Source of the DNA: Hetaerina americana
Lineage: Eukaryota; Arthropoda; Insecta; Odonata; Calopterygidae
Direction of reading: 5' to 3'
DNA length: 64,000 bases
NCBI GenBank assembly: GCA_022747635.1
Contig: JAKTNV010000114.1
Span: 1,004,167 to 1,068,166, forward strand
Part shown: positions 37,131 to 48,985 of the stretch, piece after piece
How the letters are laid out: each line of letters starts with the position of its first letter
Numbering within the stretch: the stretch's first letter is position 1
Notes under the pieces: model-generated
Seen by the model: only the letters and a program-made list of their open reading frames with translations
Databases searched by the model: none
What the model was told of the DNA's origin: nothing
Translations under genes and position numbers: made by a program

Positions 37131-39212
37131 ATGGTAGAAGTAGATGAAGTCCTTCTTGGACACTATAATCCCTGATTTAGTTCATACATACCTGAGTGGA
37201 GGTTTATAATAGCAGCCTTTGTATTAACTTTAACCTGTTCAAAGACTTTCCTTAGAAGGAATATATAAAAATTTTGTCGTATATAGACGTGAACTGATTG
37301 TTTACTGTTCTAAGCATGAAATCGGCTTGAATAGTCGTTCGGAAAAACTGCAAATGCTCTCAGCATATTGACAGCATTCCTGAGCGCGAATTCGAATCCT
37401 GATTTGGTCGCGTCCCACTCTATGTAGAAACCAGGGTTGAACTAATATTTGAATATTTCCAGCGGGTTGTGAATTTGAGAACATTGGATATGGTTTAGTA
37501 GGCTGATTTAGATTATAAAATAATCAGTTAATAATTTTAAATTTTGAGTAAAGAAATCCGACTTCATTGCCCGAAATCAATGCACCCGTGAGTGAAATTC
37601 AATCAGCACAATTCCCACAATTAATAGCCACCCTCTTATTGAACAACAGGAATCGTTAAAGCAATCCTTTCAACGTCGGTGAAGAAAGAGCTAAAGGTAA
37701 GGGAGGGGAAGTGAAAGTTGACCGCGGAGAAATATTTACTCTTAATTATCGTATTATTAGAAAAGTCTGAAGTCAAACACGATTTCCGAAAGGCAGAAAC
37801 TGCCATAAACTTGTGGATAAAAACGGCTGAAAATCCGCCAGATGCTAGCAACAGTTAAGTTTTCCAGGTATTTGAAAATCCGTAAGATACGAGGCCATCC
37901 GGTCGCCAGAGGCGACATTTTCATCTTCGTAGGAACGATCTTTTTACTAGCTGCTGTATTCCGGGAGCGACGAGTTCTGAAGAGCTCGGTGAACGATCGA
38001 AGAGAATACATGTTACTCACGTCTGCATTTACTGTGAAATGACCCTTCATATTACCAAAAGATTAATTTGTTATTGTTAGTTCACAGTTGGAACTCTAAA
38101 AATTGTAATTATATTTAGAGTGATTCCTATACTCCATCAATTGACTGGAGCCATTTTTATGAACATGCCACAGGCAAGAAAGGCGAGACCTGCGAACGAA
38201 CTCAAAATACTTATTAATCAACAGTGCAGTGAAAAGTTAAAACAAAAGCTATAAAAAAATAATAGTAAAGGAATAATCAGTCACAAAAGCAATTCTTGGT
38301 AAACTACGAGGGTAGGCTGAAAACTTATGCACACATATACTTATTGACCACGAAAAAAACAAATAGCAAGATTGGACAAGAGTTACATTAAAGTACAATT
38401 CTTGAGTTTCAAAATAATATATTTATTTTTCCTAACTTCTTTATTTACTGACTTCTGCGAAATGATCGCGATTTCGCGGCTGGTTTCATGGAACCCACCG
38501 CGCACAAATACGTTACATGTGAAATTTTTCTATTTCCAAAGTGTGAGTAACGCCCAATGAAATTTACCACATTTCTGATGGATGTCTCCTTTCAACATGA
38601 CGTTATTCGGCGATTTTGCTCCATGATGGCAGCATTCAGCAGGAAGCAGCATTTTTCAGGAAGAGTATTTTACCCGAATACACCTACACCATTGAGGAAA
38701 CCAACACCACATACGTAGAATCGGTAAAATACTGTATGCTACGATGGCTAAGGATATTTCTTGGGGAAAACATATTCGAATTATTTGTGGAATTTTAAAA
38801 ATAGTTTGGATTCATAAAAGGGATACTTGAGAATAATGATGAGAGGCTCAAGTAGCAGTGCCACGACACCATTAGAAAAATTAGCATGGGAGTTTGGGAG
38901 GGCTATTTCTTTTTTTCTAGAAATTATTTCCAAATAGGTTACAAATACTGAAAAAAATAAGCGAGTTATCGTTTCTCCATTTTTGTCTAATCGGAATCAA
39001 GAGAGTCGAAATAGAAAATTTTGTATACATATAAATTACAGATTCAGGTGTGATTCGGTGGAACGTTTCCATAATAATAATTGTAATGGTCTTCGCCTCT
39101 GTCATTAATAATTTTGATTCGGAAAAGGTCCTCCCTTCTGTCTATTCTGAGAGCATAAAGAAAAATATAAATCTATGCTAGTTGATTTACGCTACGCTAT
39201 GTCCAAAATGTT
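37131..39212. other. AT-rich, nothing firmly recognised
   Basis: At 38309 the sequence TACGAGGGTAGGCTGAAAAC resembles the tip of some mariner inverted repeats, but no partner end or transposase was found. Short ORFs without motifs. Confidence 0.4.
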
Positions 39213-39282
39213 TGGTGGTGACCTTACATCCCCCGTCACACGCCCATGTGGTGGCTTGCGGGGTATTATGTAGATGTAGATG
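39213..39282 (+). mobile_element. L2-like LINE 3' end, copy 1
   Basis: Matches the reverse complement of 55219-55300 (the 3' end of an L2-like LINE): GGTGGTGACC, CACACGCCC, GGCTTGCGGGGTATTA, then the GTAGATGTAGATG tail. No coding part adjacent. Confidence 0.65.
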
Positions 39283-39732
39283 GGAGTAAGTAGTTGACCG
39301 TAGGTTGGAATACAGGTTAAATTTAATGCATACATTTTGAGGAAGGTTACTTGTCTGAGGATGTTAAAGATATACTACAGGCCCGACTTAATATGATAGG
39401 TCAGATCATGTACGTAAAATCAAGGAGATATGAAGTGGAACGAGCACATTTAAAATGTCGTTTTTTCCTCGTACCATTAAATATCAAAATAGACATGATA
39501 GCCATTGCGTAGTGATAGGTAGAATGGTCAGTGCATATATTATTGTCCATATCGTGCATTTTATTTTTTTTATTTGATAGACCGATCTTTTTAACAGTTC
39601 TCCCGCGTGATTTGAACATGGGTATCCTGTTATAAAAGATTCTGGCATGCAAGTACCTTCTTTCGTGTATAGAAAATGTGTACAGAAATTTGTGTGTACG
39701 TAGAGGTGCCATAATTGTGATTGCGCATGCAT

Positions 39733-39802
39733 GGCTGGTGACCTAACACTGCTCGCCACACGTCCTTAAGGCGGCTTACGGGGCATTAAGTAGATGTAGA
39801 CA
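39733..39802 (+). mobile_element. L2-like LINE 3' end, copy 2
   Basis: The same block 520 bp downstream in the same orientation: GGTGACCTAACACTGCTCGC, CACACGTCC, GGCGGCTTACGGGGCATTAA, then GTAGATGTAGAC. More diverged than copy 1. Confidence 0.6.
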
Positions 39803-42800
39803 ATAAGTGTTGATGTTTACTTCCTCAAGGACAGTGTGCTGAGCCACTGACCATCCTTCGTTTGAAACTAATATCTCCCTTTGAACAGTTTAACCCATAT
39901 TTAGGGTAGAACAGACTCCTATAGCAGTTCATTGGCCTCGTCTAATGATTTGTTTAGGCAAAAAACATTTCACTTCCGGGACATGTGCCGTAGGTGAACT
40001 GATCACATGTCAAATTGCAACGGCTCCCTATAAGGCCATAATCAAATAATCAATTAGCATAGTAGCACAAATCCGTGACACTATGAGCTAAAGATTACAT
40101 ATATGAATAAATGTTGGCACAAAAATCGTAGGAACAAGATTTTTGCAAATTACCCTTTCTCGGAACAATGTAAAGGCCTTCCAATGAATCCCTAGGAGAC
40201 CTTCGATATCGGAGAGAGATGCCCTCTTAGTGGTCAAAGATGATACTCAGACCCCCTTTAGTATTTCGTTGGAAAATTAAAGAGTATATTTTTAATTTTT
40301 TAATCGCACCAGAGCCAACATAATTAACAGCCGACAACCAAAGCGGCCGTTTAAGATTTTTTTTAAAACATATACGCATGATGTCGACCGCCGAGAGAGC
40401 TTCTCAGGGAGGATGCAGGGAGGATGCAGGGAGGATGCAGGGAGGATGCAGGGAGGATGCAGGGAGGAAGGGGGTAGGCACGGATTCGACTTCAGTTGAA
40501 AATTGTTTGCACAAAGTTCTGGAAACCAAGTATTTTAGAAATTCCCCTCTACGTCATGACCTGAATTTAAATAACCGCTGCTGCTAATCAATTTTCTTTT
40601 AGAACTATGATTGCGTAATAGATTAATATTCTTTGTTAATTATAGAATACTGAATAACTGCAGAGGAAACCGAATGTTTTCCCCTTTGGTCACCAATTCC
40701 AATCCTGCCGAGTGGTCCAACTTCGGTTGTGTCTTTTGATGTAAATATATTTCGAGTAATTCTACGCGCATCTTCATGATCGTGTATTCCTGGAAGAAAT
40801 AATCGAAGCCGTCATTATGTCTATTGCCCCAAATTTTCCCTCCGTCCGCATGAGTGTTCATCCTTTTCAGATAGTTAGAGTGGGAAGTGAGGCTGAACGG
40901 TAAATGGGACTCATCTCCCTCCTAATACCAATTCTTGTCTGGCATACTTTCCGAGACGACTTACTTGGACAGAAATCCCTTGGCACTTATCGTAGATGAG
41001 ACGCTTTTGATCCTTCCTCTGACTTTCCCATAAGCCGCTTCTCCTTTCTCACTTGATGAAACTTGTGTCTAGATATACGATGAATATTTTCCGTACGTAT
41101 CGACCGTATCGCTATATCCGCTGAACCCAAGGAAAACAGTTTTTGAATACGCACCCAACTAGCTACGACTTCAATTTATGGTTTGATCTTCACAATTCCC
41201 TGCGGTTAAGCGAGTAAACCTCACGCCTCCTACGGTCATACAGTCACTTTCCTCTCTAAATTATCTTTTTCCTTAGCTCTATTTTATGACTTCGAAGGTT
41301 TGAGCCAAATCCTCATTTCGAAAGTACCTCCCGTAAATCATAGAAAATATAGATATTCCATGTATCTCATAGCGCAATCAAGATTTCCAGCAAGTTGATT
41401 CTTTAAGTGTCGGTGGGTATAAATAAATTCTTTGCACTTATCATTTGTCCAAAAACGAGAATTGTTTGAGCTCTTTGATGTTAATATTCAATTGTTTTAG
41501 GGAGAGCTGTAGTCTAAAGCATTTTTGCATCTACTGCTGATTCGCTACTCATTAATTCAGTTAGACAGAGGAAATCGCATGTATCCTCGACCCAATGGGT
41601 AACTATTTATATCAGCAAAATAATATTATCACAACTTCAATTAAAATCAACTTTTTTCTTTGCTGACCATCGGTAAAGGGACATCCGAACTTACGGCCCT
41701 CTAACAGGAATTAGTTCAATTATTCATTGGTGGTAAAAGATGATCTTTACCAAAGTTAAAAAAGCTTTTTGCTTTATTCCAAAACTTCACTCATAACCTA
41801 CGATCTCAATTCTTCTGAAGTTAAATAAGGCGGCCACAGCACATTTGAGGCCAAATAAACAGCTGATGAAGCTACATATTTTCCATTCTCACTTCAAATA
41901 TATAATTTTTTAAAATATATATGAAGTTCTCTGCGTTCAATTGATGATTTAAATGGCAACATCATTTTTGCAGCTGCTTACTCTGTATATACAGAAACAA
42001 AATTGCGCAAAGCAAAGTATGAAAATTTAGAAATTAAAAATTTTAATTTGATATTAGTTATGATGTTATTATTTTTGTTTATGTGGTGCATGGTAACTAT
42101 ATATTGTTTAGCAATATTTCATACTCTTTACTACTCGCAATACTTGTGTGCATATTAATCTCTCGATTTGAAATATATTTAATAATCAGTGACATTTATT
42201 TTTTTCCCACTTTGGTATGCGCAACTTTTTTTACAATGTCGGTAGTGATGCCAGTAGAACATGGTTATTTAAAAATACGGCTACTGTATTGATAAGCTGG
42301 TGTCACGATCACAGGCTGTAGGCTTCGATGGCTCCAGGCATGTTGCTGTATGCCACGACACGCTACATTAGCATTGCGTTCACGAATTCAGAGATTGATG
42401 TTCCGAGTTGCCAGTGGGAGGATTCCGCAGTGCGAAGGGGGTTTGAAGTAACTTTGGAGTGCCACCTGATTTAATTTATACTTCGAAATTACTGAGTTTC
42501 CATCAAATCAACAAAACTTTGACGCTCGAGCGTAGATGGACCTAACGGGATGGCATGTTGGTCCCGTTCTATCCCAAACTATAACTTCTGCAAAAAATGT
42601 TTTCCAGCTCATTACTGAATTAAATCATATTATCTAAGTATTTAATCCCAATAGCAGTTATGGTTAATAATATTCCTCGGTGATAATACTATCTCATTCC
42701 CCAAAAAACACACTGCGTAATAATATCTAAAGATATTCGACGAAAAAACTTAATTTATAGCTTTCTCAATATTTAACAATGCATGCATTCAAACATTTGC

Positions 42801-43680
42801 CTTAACGCGGTTAATTTTCATGGGCATTTTATATTTGTGAATTAAAGGAGCACAAGGAAGTCCTTCCAGGGAGGCATATTAAAATGTCGGTATTTTTGCC
42901 TGGCATCTTAGGCCAAATTTTTACTCAGGTTCCTTATTACTGTCTGATTACAGTATTTAATTGCGTGATTAAGAAAGTCAAGTAGCTAAATAAATATTAC
43001 ACCTTAAATACTCTGAAATATGAGTATTATACGGGGAAAAGAGTTTATAGATATATGAAGCCATTGAATTTTAGGAAACATGTGCTTCGCCTCTATCACG
43101 CTGGACTTAATTTTGAGGAAAATATATAATAAAAACTTTATTAATTATAATTTTATAAAAAATTTATTAATATAACATTTCACAACTTTTGCAGTGAATA
43201 CAGAGAGACCGAAGGAATTTTCAAGATTTTTTGTATTTTTTTTCTTGGGAGGTGAAGATTGACTTATAGAAAGTAACCATTCAACGAAAGCGTTCATTGA
43301 GTAATTAGTTCAATTAAATACTGTGGAAAAATGTTTTCCTTGTAAAATTATAGCGTCCAATTCCTAAACATTTTTTTTCTGGATGTTCTTTTATTCTAGT
43401 TCAACACAAAAAAGTGAAACTGGAATGAGCTATTCGAAAATTCCCATTTGAGATAAAACGATGTTAAGCGTATTAGCAAGTGCTGAGATGATTGTCACAA
43501 GTATAGCGGAGTTCAATATATTCGATAATTTTACATTCCAAAATATAATGTGTGGGATTTTCAACGATATTTTTTACATGATTGATTTAAGACCGTTGTT
43601 ATATAAATTGCGTAATGTAGGGGGGTCAGATCTCTACCCTTTACCGTCTACGATCTCTAAGACTGGGTGAAACTGTGGGT
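39803..43680. other. AT-rich stretch, little recognised
   Basis: Apart from the minisatellite at 40405-40468, nothing is recognised in nearly 4 kb. ORFs of about 70 codons (42083, 43461) are hydrophobic AT-rich chance readings. Confidence 0.5.
40405..40468. repeat. 11-bp minisatellite, about 5.5 units
   Basis: Tandem AGGGAGGATGC units, nearly perfect. Translated, the unit gives the repetitive CREDAGRMQG reading, with no evidence of coding. Confidence 0.92.
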
Positions 43681-43689
43681 GGCTAGTGT

Positions 43690-43765
43690 CGTATCCGGGA
43701 ATCGAACCCAACCCTTCAAGGTCAGTAAGCCAACGCTATGGCCCTGGACTACCACGTCCCCTTTG
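43690..43765 (-). mobile_element. tRNA-derived SINE head (second type)
   Basis: On the minus strand, an A-box-like TGGTAGTCCAG (43754-43744) and an exact B box GGTTCGATTCC (43708-43698) lie at near-tRNA spacing, preceded by GGGGACG. The acceptor stem does not close and the anticodon arm pairs poorly, so this is a SINE or tRNA pseudogene rather than a functional tRNA. It abuts the start of LINE-A copy 7. Confidence 0.55.
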
Positions 43766-43767
43766 TG

Positions 43768-44224
43768 TGACTTTGTACGGCGCGAAAACATGACCATTGA
43801 AGCAGGCTGGTAGTCATATATTGGAGGCTTTTGAAATGTGAGTTGGAGAAGGAAGTAAAAAGCAAAGTGGATTGAAAGGGAAACAAGTGAAGATATGCCA
43901 GGTATGGTGGACTGGAAGAGGGGATTGTTGGGAGAAATTCTAAGGAGATAGTAAAAATGGAAGAAGGGCGTATTGATCGGCTATTGTATGCCGTATGCAG
44001 TGATAGAGGGGAGAATGAAAGTTAAACGAGGAAAGGGCAGGAATAGGATAGGAATGCTGGAGGGAATGAATGGGGGAAGGAAGTACTCAGAGATGAAGAA
44101 GAGCGAATTTTAAGGTGGGATATCCAGTTGTACTTTGTTACGAGTGGTAAGGAAATTGTCGTTGTACCGTTTGACAGCTTGACTCCATCCGAAATCTACC
44201 TTAACTGAGGTTACCGATAATAAT
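43768..44224 (+). pseudogene. LINE-A copy 7: C-terminus and 3' end
   Basis: Plus strand, 5'-truncated at the LYGAXT box (TTGTACGGCGCGAAAAC at 43777). It continues through the decayed equivalents of RRLEAFEMWVWRR and KRGKGRNRIGMLEGMNGGRK (44025-44080) and ends with the shared 3' block (TCTACCTTAACTGAGGTTACC) and a short AATAAT tail. Many small indels. Confidence 0.75.
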
Positions 44225-45609
44225 ACTTACATCTTCATTCGAAACCTAAGTTTTTTTAATATGATTGAGTATAACGAACCCAGTATGGTTTCTTTTTACT
44301 CTTCCTATGCCAAAACCGCCATAGTAGTGTTGGGGAGAGCCTCATACTCGTACAAAACGTTCAGGAATTATAATAATATAGTCTAATAAGGTTCCTGTTG
44401 CTGCTTATTGCCACAGCCTGAAACATGGATGTCGGAGAGGGATAGTCACGAAACTTTTAATCATATTAGGAGCCACTTGAATGGATGACAATACTTAATC
44501 AGCCAGATTAGCGAGAGGATAGAAAGAAAATATGATAAGATGATAGAAGGGTTGAAGTCTGTCACTCCAGAGAAAATATACGAAATGAAGAAAGGAATGG
44601 GAATTTTGAGCATAGAAAAAGATAAAAGCCAGATTGAATTATAAGGAAAAGGATTTTTGAGGATCTATGAAAGATAACGGCACAGGATTGGGCTTGCAAA
44701 GAAGAAACTACTGGTATTTATCAGGAAAATCCTAATTATGGAGCTCAAGCTAATGTTTCCTCGCCAGTTATTTTGCAAAACCCGAAAAGTAGTCCGAAAA
44801 GTAGTCCGAAAAACAGATGGGAACACTATAAAAGTATCTAGCGCCCCAACATGTACTGGTCAAAGTAAAATAGAATAAAATGCATAAAGCAATCCCGTGA
44901 AAGTTTATTTTAACACTTTTTTAGAGTTTAATCATCCAAACAAATACAATTCGCATCTCGCATAGTCCCTGAGACGAAAGACGAAGGCTGTCAGGGTAAA
45001 TTTTAAGCAGGATTAAACTGTCGAAACTTCCTGATCATTGGCTATTTCATATTTTTGAAGAGGAAAACACATTTTTGAAATAATGTCTTACATTTTCAGT
45101 ACATAGCCAAATAGTGTTTTTTACTGATATTAATATCAAGACATTATTGCAAATGCGTAGAATGTGAAGATTTAATAATAAAAATAGTTTGACTTAACAC
45201 AGATGAGCAGAAGTATGTTTTCAATAGATATCACGAGTATACATATCACCAGAAAATGGTGATACGAGGTTGGTGGACCTTTTAAAAATCTGGATTCACA
45301 TTTGAAAAACGCGTACATTTGCAATTTACCCAATTCTTAAAATAGTTCTTGAACATAAAAATCGACTGTTTCTTATGCATGCTTTGGTGAAGTAATTAAA
45401 TTTGTGAATAATAGTAAAATTTACACCATGATTGAGAATAAGTCGTATGATTAAAATTATAAAAACTTCGTTCATTAGAAATGTTCAAAAATTTCAAGTA
45501 AGTGCAACAGTTATCAACCTTCGGTACCTTGACTTACATGTACGCAGAATTTCTTAAACTTTCGGCGATTTTTCTGCCGAATCAATGTAAATCTTTGCCC
45601 TAAGGGTTG
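44225..45609. other. Nothing recognised
   Basis: A lysine-rich reading near 44500-44640 could be LINE linker remains but is unsupported. A short tandem GAAAAGTAGTCC occurs at 44785-44815. Confidence 0.4.
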
Positions 45610-46125
45610 AATACAAGGTTTGCATAAAACGTATTGGTAACAATATTTTCCCGATGTGCGCCTGATTGCTGAATTCAAAACACCAGTTAAGTGTGGCATG
45701 ATTGTAAATCAAGGATAAGAAGACAGTGTAGACACCGTTATCACTGAAAATTTAGCGTTTCGAAAGATCTTTTGTAAATTTGTCCCAAAGATGTTGACGG
45801 ACTACCAAAATCACAGCTGAATCTATGCTTGCGAAGACCTTTTGCAACGACATCGCGACGATTCCCCAACCCCCATACACTCCCAACTTGGCACCAACAG
45901 ACTATTTCCTATTCCCGCAAGTGAAATACTCCATCAAAGGACACCACCATTGAATCCTAAGTGCCATCAAAGAATCTGACACGCTTACCCTTGAGGACCT
46001 TCCGGAATCCGCCTACCAGGGAGCCTTCGAGTCGTGGAAGAACGCTCCGGGAAAAGTGTGTTGACACTCAACGGATGTACTTTGAAGAATTTTTAAGGCG
46101 TTGTAGCAATACCTGAAATAAATCT
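45610..46125 (+). mobile_element. Mariner relic with internal deletion, copy 2
   Basis: Aligned end to end with 18938-19440. It has the N-terminal segment TENLAFRKIFCKFVPKMLTD (45745-45805), then directly MLAKTFCNDIATIPQPPYT and NLAPTDYFLFPQVK (45828-45925, third catalytic Asp kept here), and the C-terminus ESAYQGAFESWK ... CVDTQRMYFEEF-like (46005-46098) with a TAA. The first two Asp boxes are missing at exactly the same junction as in copy 1. Frameshifts present. TIRs not found. Confidence 0.75.
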
Positions 46126-47037
46126 TTTTCTCGGCAACTTTTAATACAAATCATTTATGTGATACTCATCCGGTTTTCAAAATAAACCAAAGCGGGAGGA
46201 GACATTTCCAAGTGTTAAAGCACCTCGGTGACTATGAGACGGGTATCGACCCGAACCGTTGGATTGGATCGATGAAAGTTGACACCTAATGACACCAAAA
46301 CCACAAGATCCAGTTGGATCAAGCGGCCGCACGGTTGCTGGAAAACCTCTCGAGTTGTTTCAGCGTGTTCCTTTACATAATCGTCGGTCCATTCCGTCGA
46401 GAGTGGAGACGCGGAGAAAGTCGTCAATTTCTGAAGCACGGATGAGTTGATCGGGGTGAGGGCGATGGGCTGTGGTGTGAGAGGAGAAGGGGGTGAGGAC
46501 AAGTCGGGCAGGGGAGCGGAATGAATAACCTCATTATAGAAAACACGGTGCGAATGTTAGGTTTTAAAGTGGCGGGTTTACCCAAGGAATAATATTTTCC
46601 GCAGAAACTTGGTGTCCTGTGACAGAGCCAAGTGTGTAGAAATCAACATGTGTCGAGAAATGAGCATGGAGGGGGTTATATGATGAGCAGTGGTATGAAT
46701 TAAGCATAGAAGAAGTAAAATAAGCTTAGCGTCGATAAGAGGAAAGTTACAATCACTGTGAATGGGAGTGGAATGACTTTTATTGAAGTGAAGGGCGTGA
46801 AGAATCAGACAGCGCTCTCTGTGACCCTCGCTCCAAGCAGGACTGCTGCATACAAAGCTCTGAGGTGCTACATTTCCTCGGGTAGTGCATCTAATTTGAA
46901 AAAAAATTGACTACTTTCCATGGTAAATGACTAAGGATCGATTGCCATGCGTCGGAAGGTAATTTCAAGAGTTTAAATTATTACCCGAAAGTCATTCAGG
47001 CAATTATGGTATTCCCTGTCCCTGGGAAACGTACATA
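46126..47037. other. Nothing recognised; one GC-richer ORF
   Basis: The minus reading 46215-46502 (95 codons) has balanced composition and sits in a more GC-rich patch, but no family is recognised. Remaining sequence without features. Confidence 0.35.
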
Positions 47038-48355
47038 CAGGGTTCGTCCGGAAAATAAGTGTACTGAGCTTAGGAAAAAAAAATTTATTACACTTTTACA
47101 TATCTTAAGCTAATATTCCTCAAAATAGGACCCTTGTGAGTCGATACACTTGTTCCAGCGGCGTTCCCATTCCTGGAACGCTCCCGCGAAGGCATCATCG
47201 GGAACCTCTCGAAGACACGTCGTCACGGCCTCTTTGACAGCGTCCAAAGTCCCGTATCGCGTTCCTTTCAAACTCCTCTTTATCTTCGGGAACAGAAAGA
47301 AGTCCGGTGGTGCCAAGTCCGGGCTGTAGGGCGGGTGCGGCAGCGTTGCCACGCCGTGCTTGGCCAAGAAGTCCGACACGACAAGCGCGGTGTGAGACGG
47401 CGCATTGTCGTGATGCAGCCGCCAGATGTTTTTGATCGCTGGCCGGACGCGGGCGACTCGTTTTCGAAGCCTGTCGAGCACTTGGACGTAAAATGCAGCA
47501 TTTACAGTTTTTCGTTCAGGTACAAATTCGTAGTGGACGACTCCCCTTTTGTCAAAAAAGACAATGAGCATCGCCTTGATCCGAGATTTGTTCATGCGAG
47601 CTTTCTTTTGACGGGGTGATGATGGGGTGTGCCACTCCGCACTTTGTCTCTTCAACTCCGGGTCGTACTCAAAGATCCACGTCTCGTCACCCGAGACAAC
47701 GTTCTCTAAAAAATGTGGATCATTTTTGCAGTGATCCGCAAGTTGTGTCGCGATCTCCAAACGATTGAGTCTTTGATCATCACTGAGCACTTTCGGCACC
47801 AACTTTGCACAAATTTTTCGCATCTGTAATTGCTCCCTAATAATCTAGTGCACTATTGTTTTTGGCACATTACACTGCTCTGCTATCATCCGAACACTAA
47901 GACGACGATCAGAGTTCAGTACATCGCGAACTTTTCGCACATTTTCGTCGGTGAGTGTCGTTGATGGGCGTCCAGGCCGTGGTTCGTCGTCGACCTCTTC
48001 TCTACCCTCCACGAACATCTTGTGCCACCGAAAGATCATGTTTCTGGACATGGCTGACTCCCCGTAAGCCTGGTTAATCATACCGACAGTTTCGGTAGAC
48101 GATTTCCCAAGCTTTACCGCAAATTTGATGGAATAACGCTGCTCCAAAAACTTCGGCATCGCGTTCCGTGACGTGGGTCGAGCGTGGATGTTCGCGTTAA
48201 CAGAGCTCCTCACTACACCACAGCTCAGAGCCGACTGCCTTTTTCAGCGTCGCTTGCCAAAATACCCCCCTCCAATCGCAGCCCGTCAGAGCGGTGCTGG
48301 GCGCGCCTGGAGCGGCGGGAAAAAATCAGTACACTTATTTTCCGGACGATCCCTG
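47038..48355 (-). mobile_element. Near-intact full-length mariner transposon
   Basis: A 1318-bp element. The ends CAGGGTTCGTCCGGAAAA (left) and CAGGGATCGTCCGGAAAA (right, reverse complement) form TIRs of about 30 bp with one mismatch. TA duplications lie at 47036-47037 and 48356-48357. It contains a single transposase gene on the minus strand, broken only by one stop codon. Size and structure are typical of mariner. The TIRs differ from those of the other mariners in this window, so this is a separate lineage. Confidence 0.95.
47110..48159 (-). pseudogene. Mariner transposase with one in-frame stop
   Basis: Cut-and-paste DNA transposase acting on the element's inverted repeats. The ATG at 48157-48159 is favoured over earlier codons because MPKFLEQRYSIKFAVKLG aligns with the usual mariner start and gives 349 codons (Mos1 has 345). 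The HTH region spans about residues 5-50 (IFRWHKMFVEG), a linker RPGRPS follows, and the second HTH (DRRLSVRMIAEQCN) spans about 82-104. Codon 105 is TAG (plus-strand CTA at 47845-47847), one base from GAG, in the motif IVH-x-IIREQL. The catalytic triad is complete: D158 in GDETW, D251 in HHDNAPSHT, and D286 in YSPDLAPPDFFLFP (34 residues between the last two). It ends SQGSYFEEY. No frameshift was seen, so this copy was lost recently. Confidence 0.92.
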
Positions 48356-48357
48356 TA

Positions 48358-48886
48358 AGTATGATAATTTATGCTTATTTAGATGAAATTAGGAAATTGA
48401 TTCGTCATTTGAGAACGAAATATTAAAAAAGGATCACTCATGTGAATTTCGTACGATGAAACTGAGCTTTTGCATTATTTCATAGTTGATTAGCTTTGGT
48501 GATACTAGTTGGTAATCAACACTCTTGTCATTCCACACACAGTCAATATCCTGTATTCAGGCCCACGCGATAAATTAGGCCCACGCGATAATATCAGGGT
48601 ATTTTATGCAAAAGCTGATGACCTATGCACCATAAACTCCACATAATTGAGTAAAAGTACATCTATGCCTTGACAGGTATTGAATGAACTTCTACCGACG
48701 GGTACTGCTCTACTGAAGGGTATTATCTCGGTAATGGCAAACTCGATTGCCGGATCTTGGGATGAACAGGTACTTTGTTATTATTTGGTAGTCTATCGTT
48801 TTGGCAAGTTTTTCATGAACACAATACTTATCCTGCCTGCTCGTCTTAACTAAGTCTACCTTGAGACAACTTGGCAAATTGAGTAA
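48358..48886. other. Nothing recognised; small tandem duplication
   Basis: An 18-base direct duplication containing GGCCCACGCGATAA at 48559-48592. Otherwise AT-rich. Confidence 0.45.
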
Positions 48887-48985
48887 GGCCCTCTTCAATT
48901 CTACATAGTTTCTCCCTCCCTTCATTCCGTTCAACATCCCTATCCTATTCCTACCTCTTTCCGTCCATTGTATATTTTCCATTTC
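48887..48985 (-). pseudogene. LINE-A copy 8: short C-terminal fragment
   Basis: The minus reading ERGRNRIGMLNGMKGGRNYV matches the basic C-terminal tail of LINE-A (KGRNRIGMLEGMKGGRKYS in copy 1). Neither a 3' end nor upstream parts are recognisable. Confidence 0.65.

Noticed and set aside
37370..37430. B-box-like TTCGAATCC as another SINE
   Set aside because: No A box at tRNA spacing and no shared flank with other SINE heads.
38309..38330. Mariner-like terminal repeat TACGAGGGTAGGCTGAAAAC
   Set aside because: No matching opposite end or transposase remains within several kb.
40405..40468. CRISPR-like array
   Set aside because: Units are 11 bp, contiguous, without spacers. A plain minisatellite in a eukaryotic genome.
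42083..42292. Hydrophobic 69-codon ORF (membrane protein?)
   Set aside because: AT-rich DNA commonly encodes Ile/Leu/Phe runs. No start context, homology or neighbour support.
43690..43765. Functional tRNA gene
   Set aside because: The B box is perfect, but the acceptor stem does not close and the anticodon arm pairs poorly. Fits a SINE or pseudogene better.
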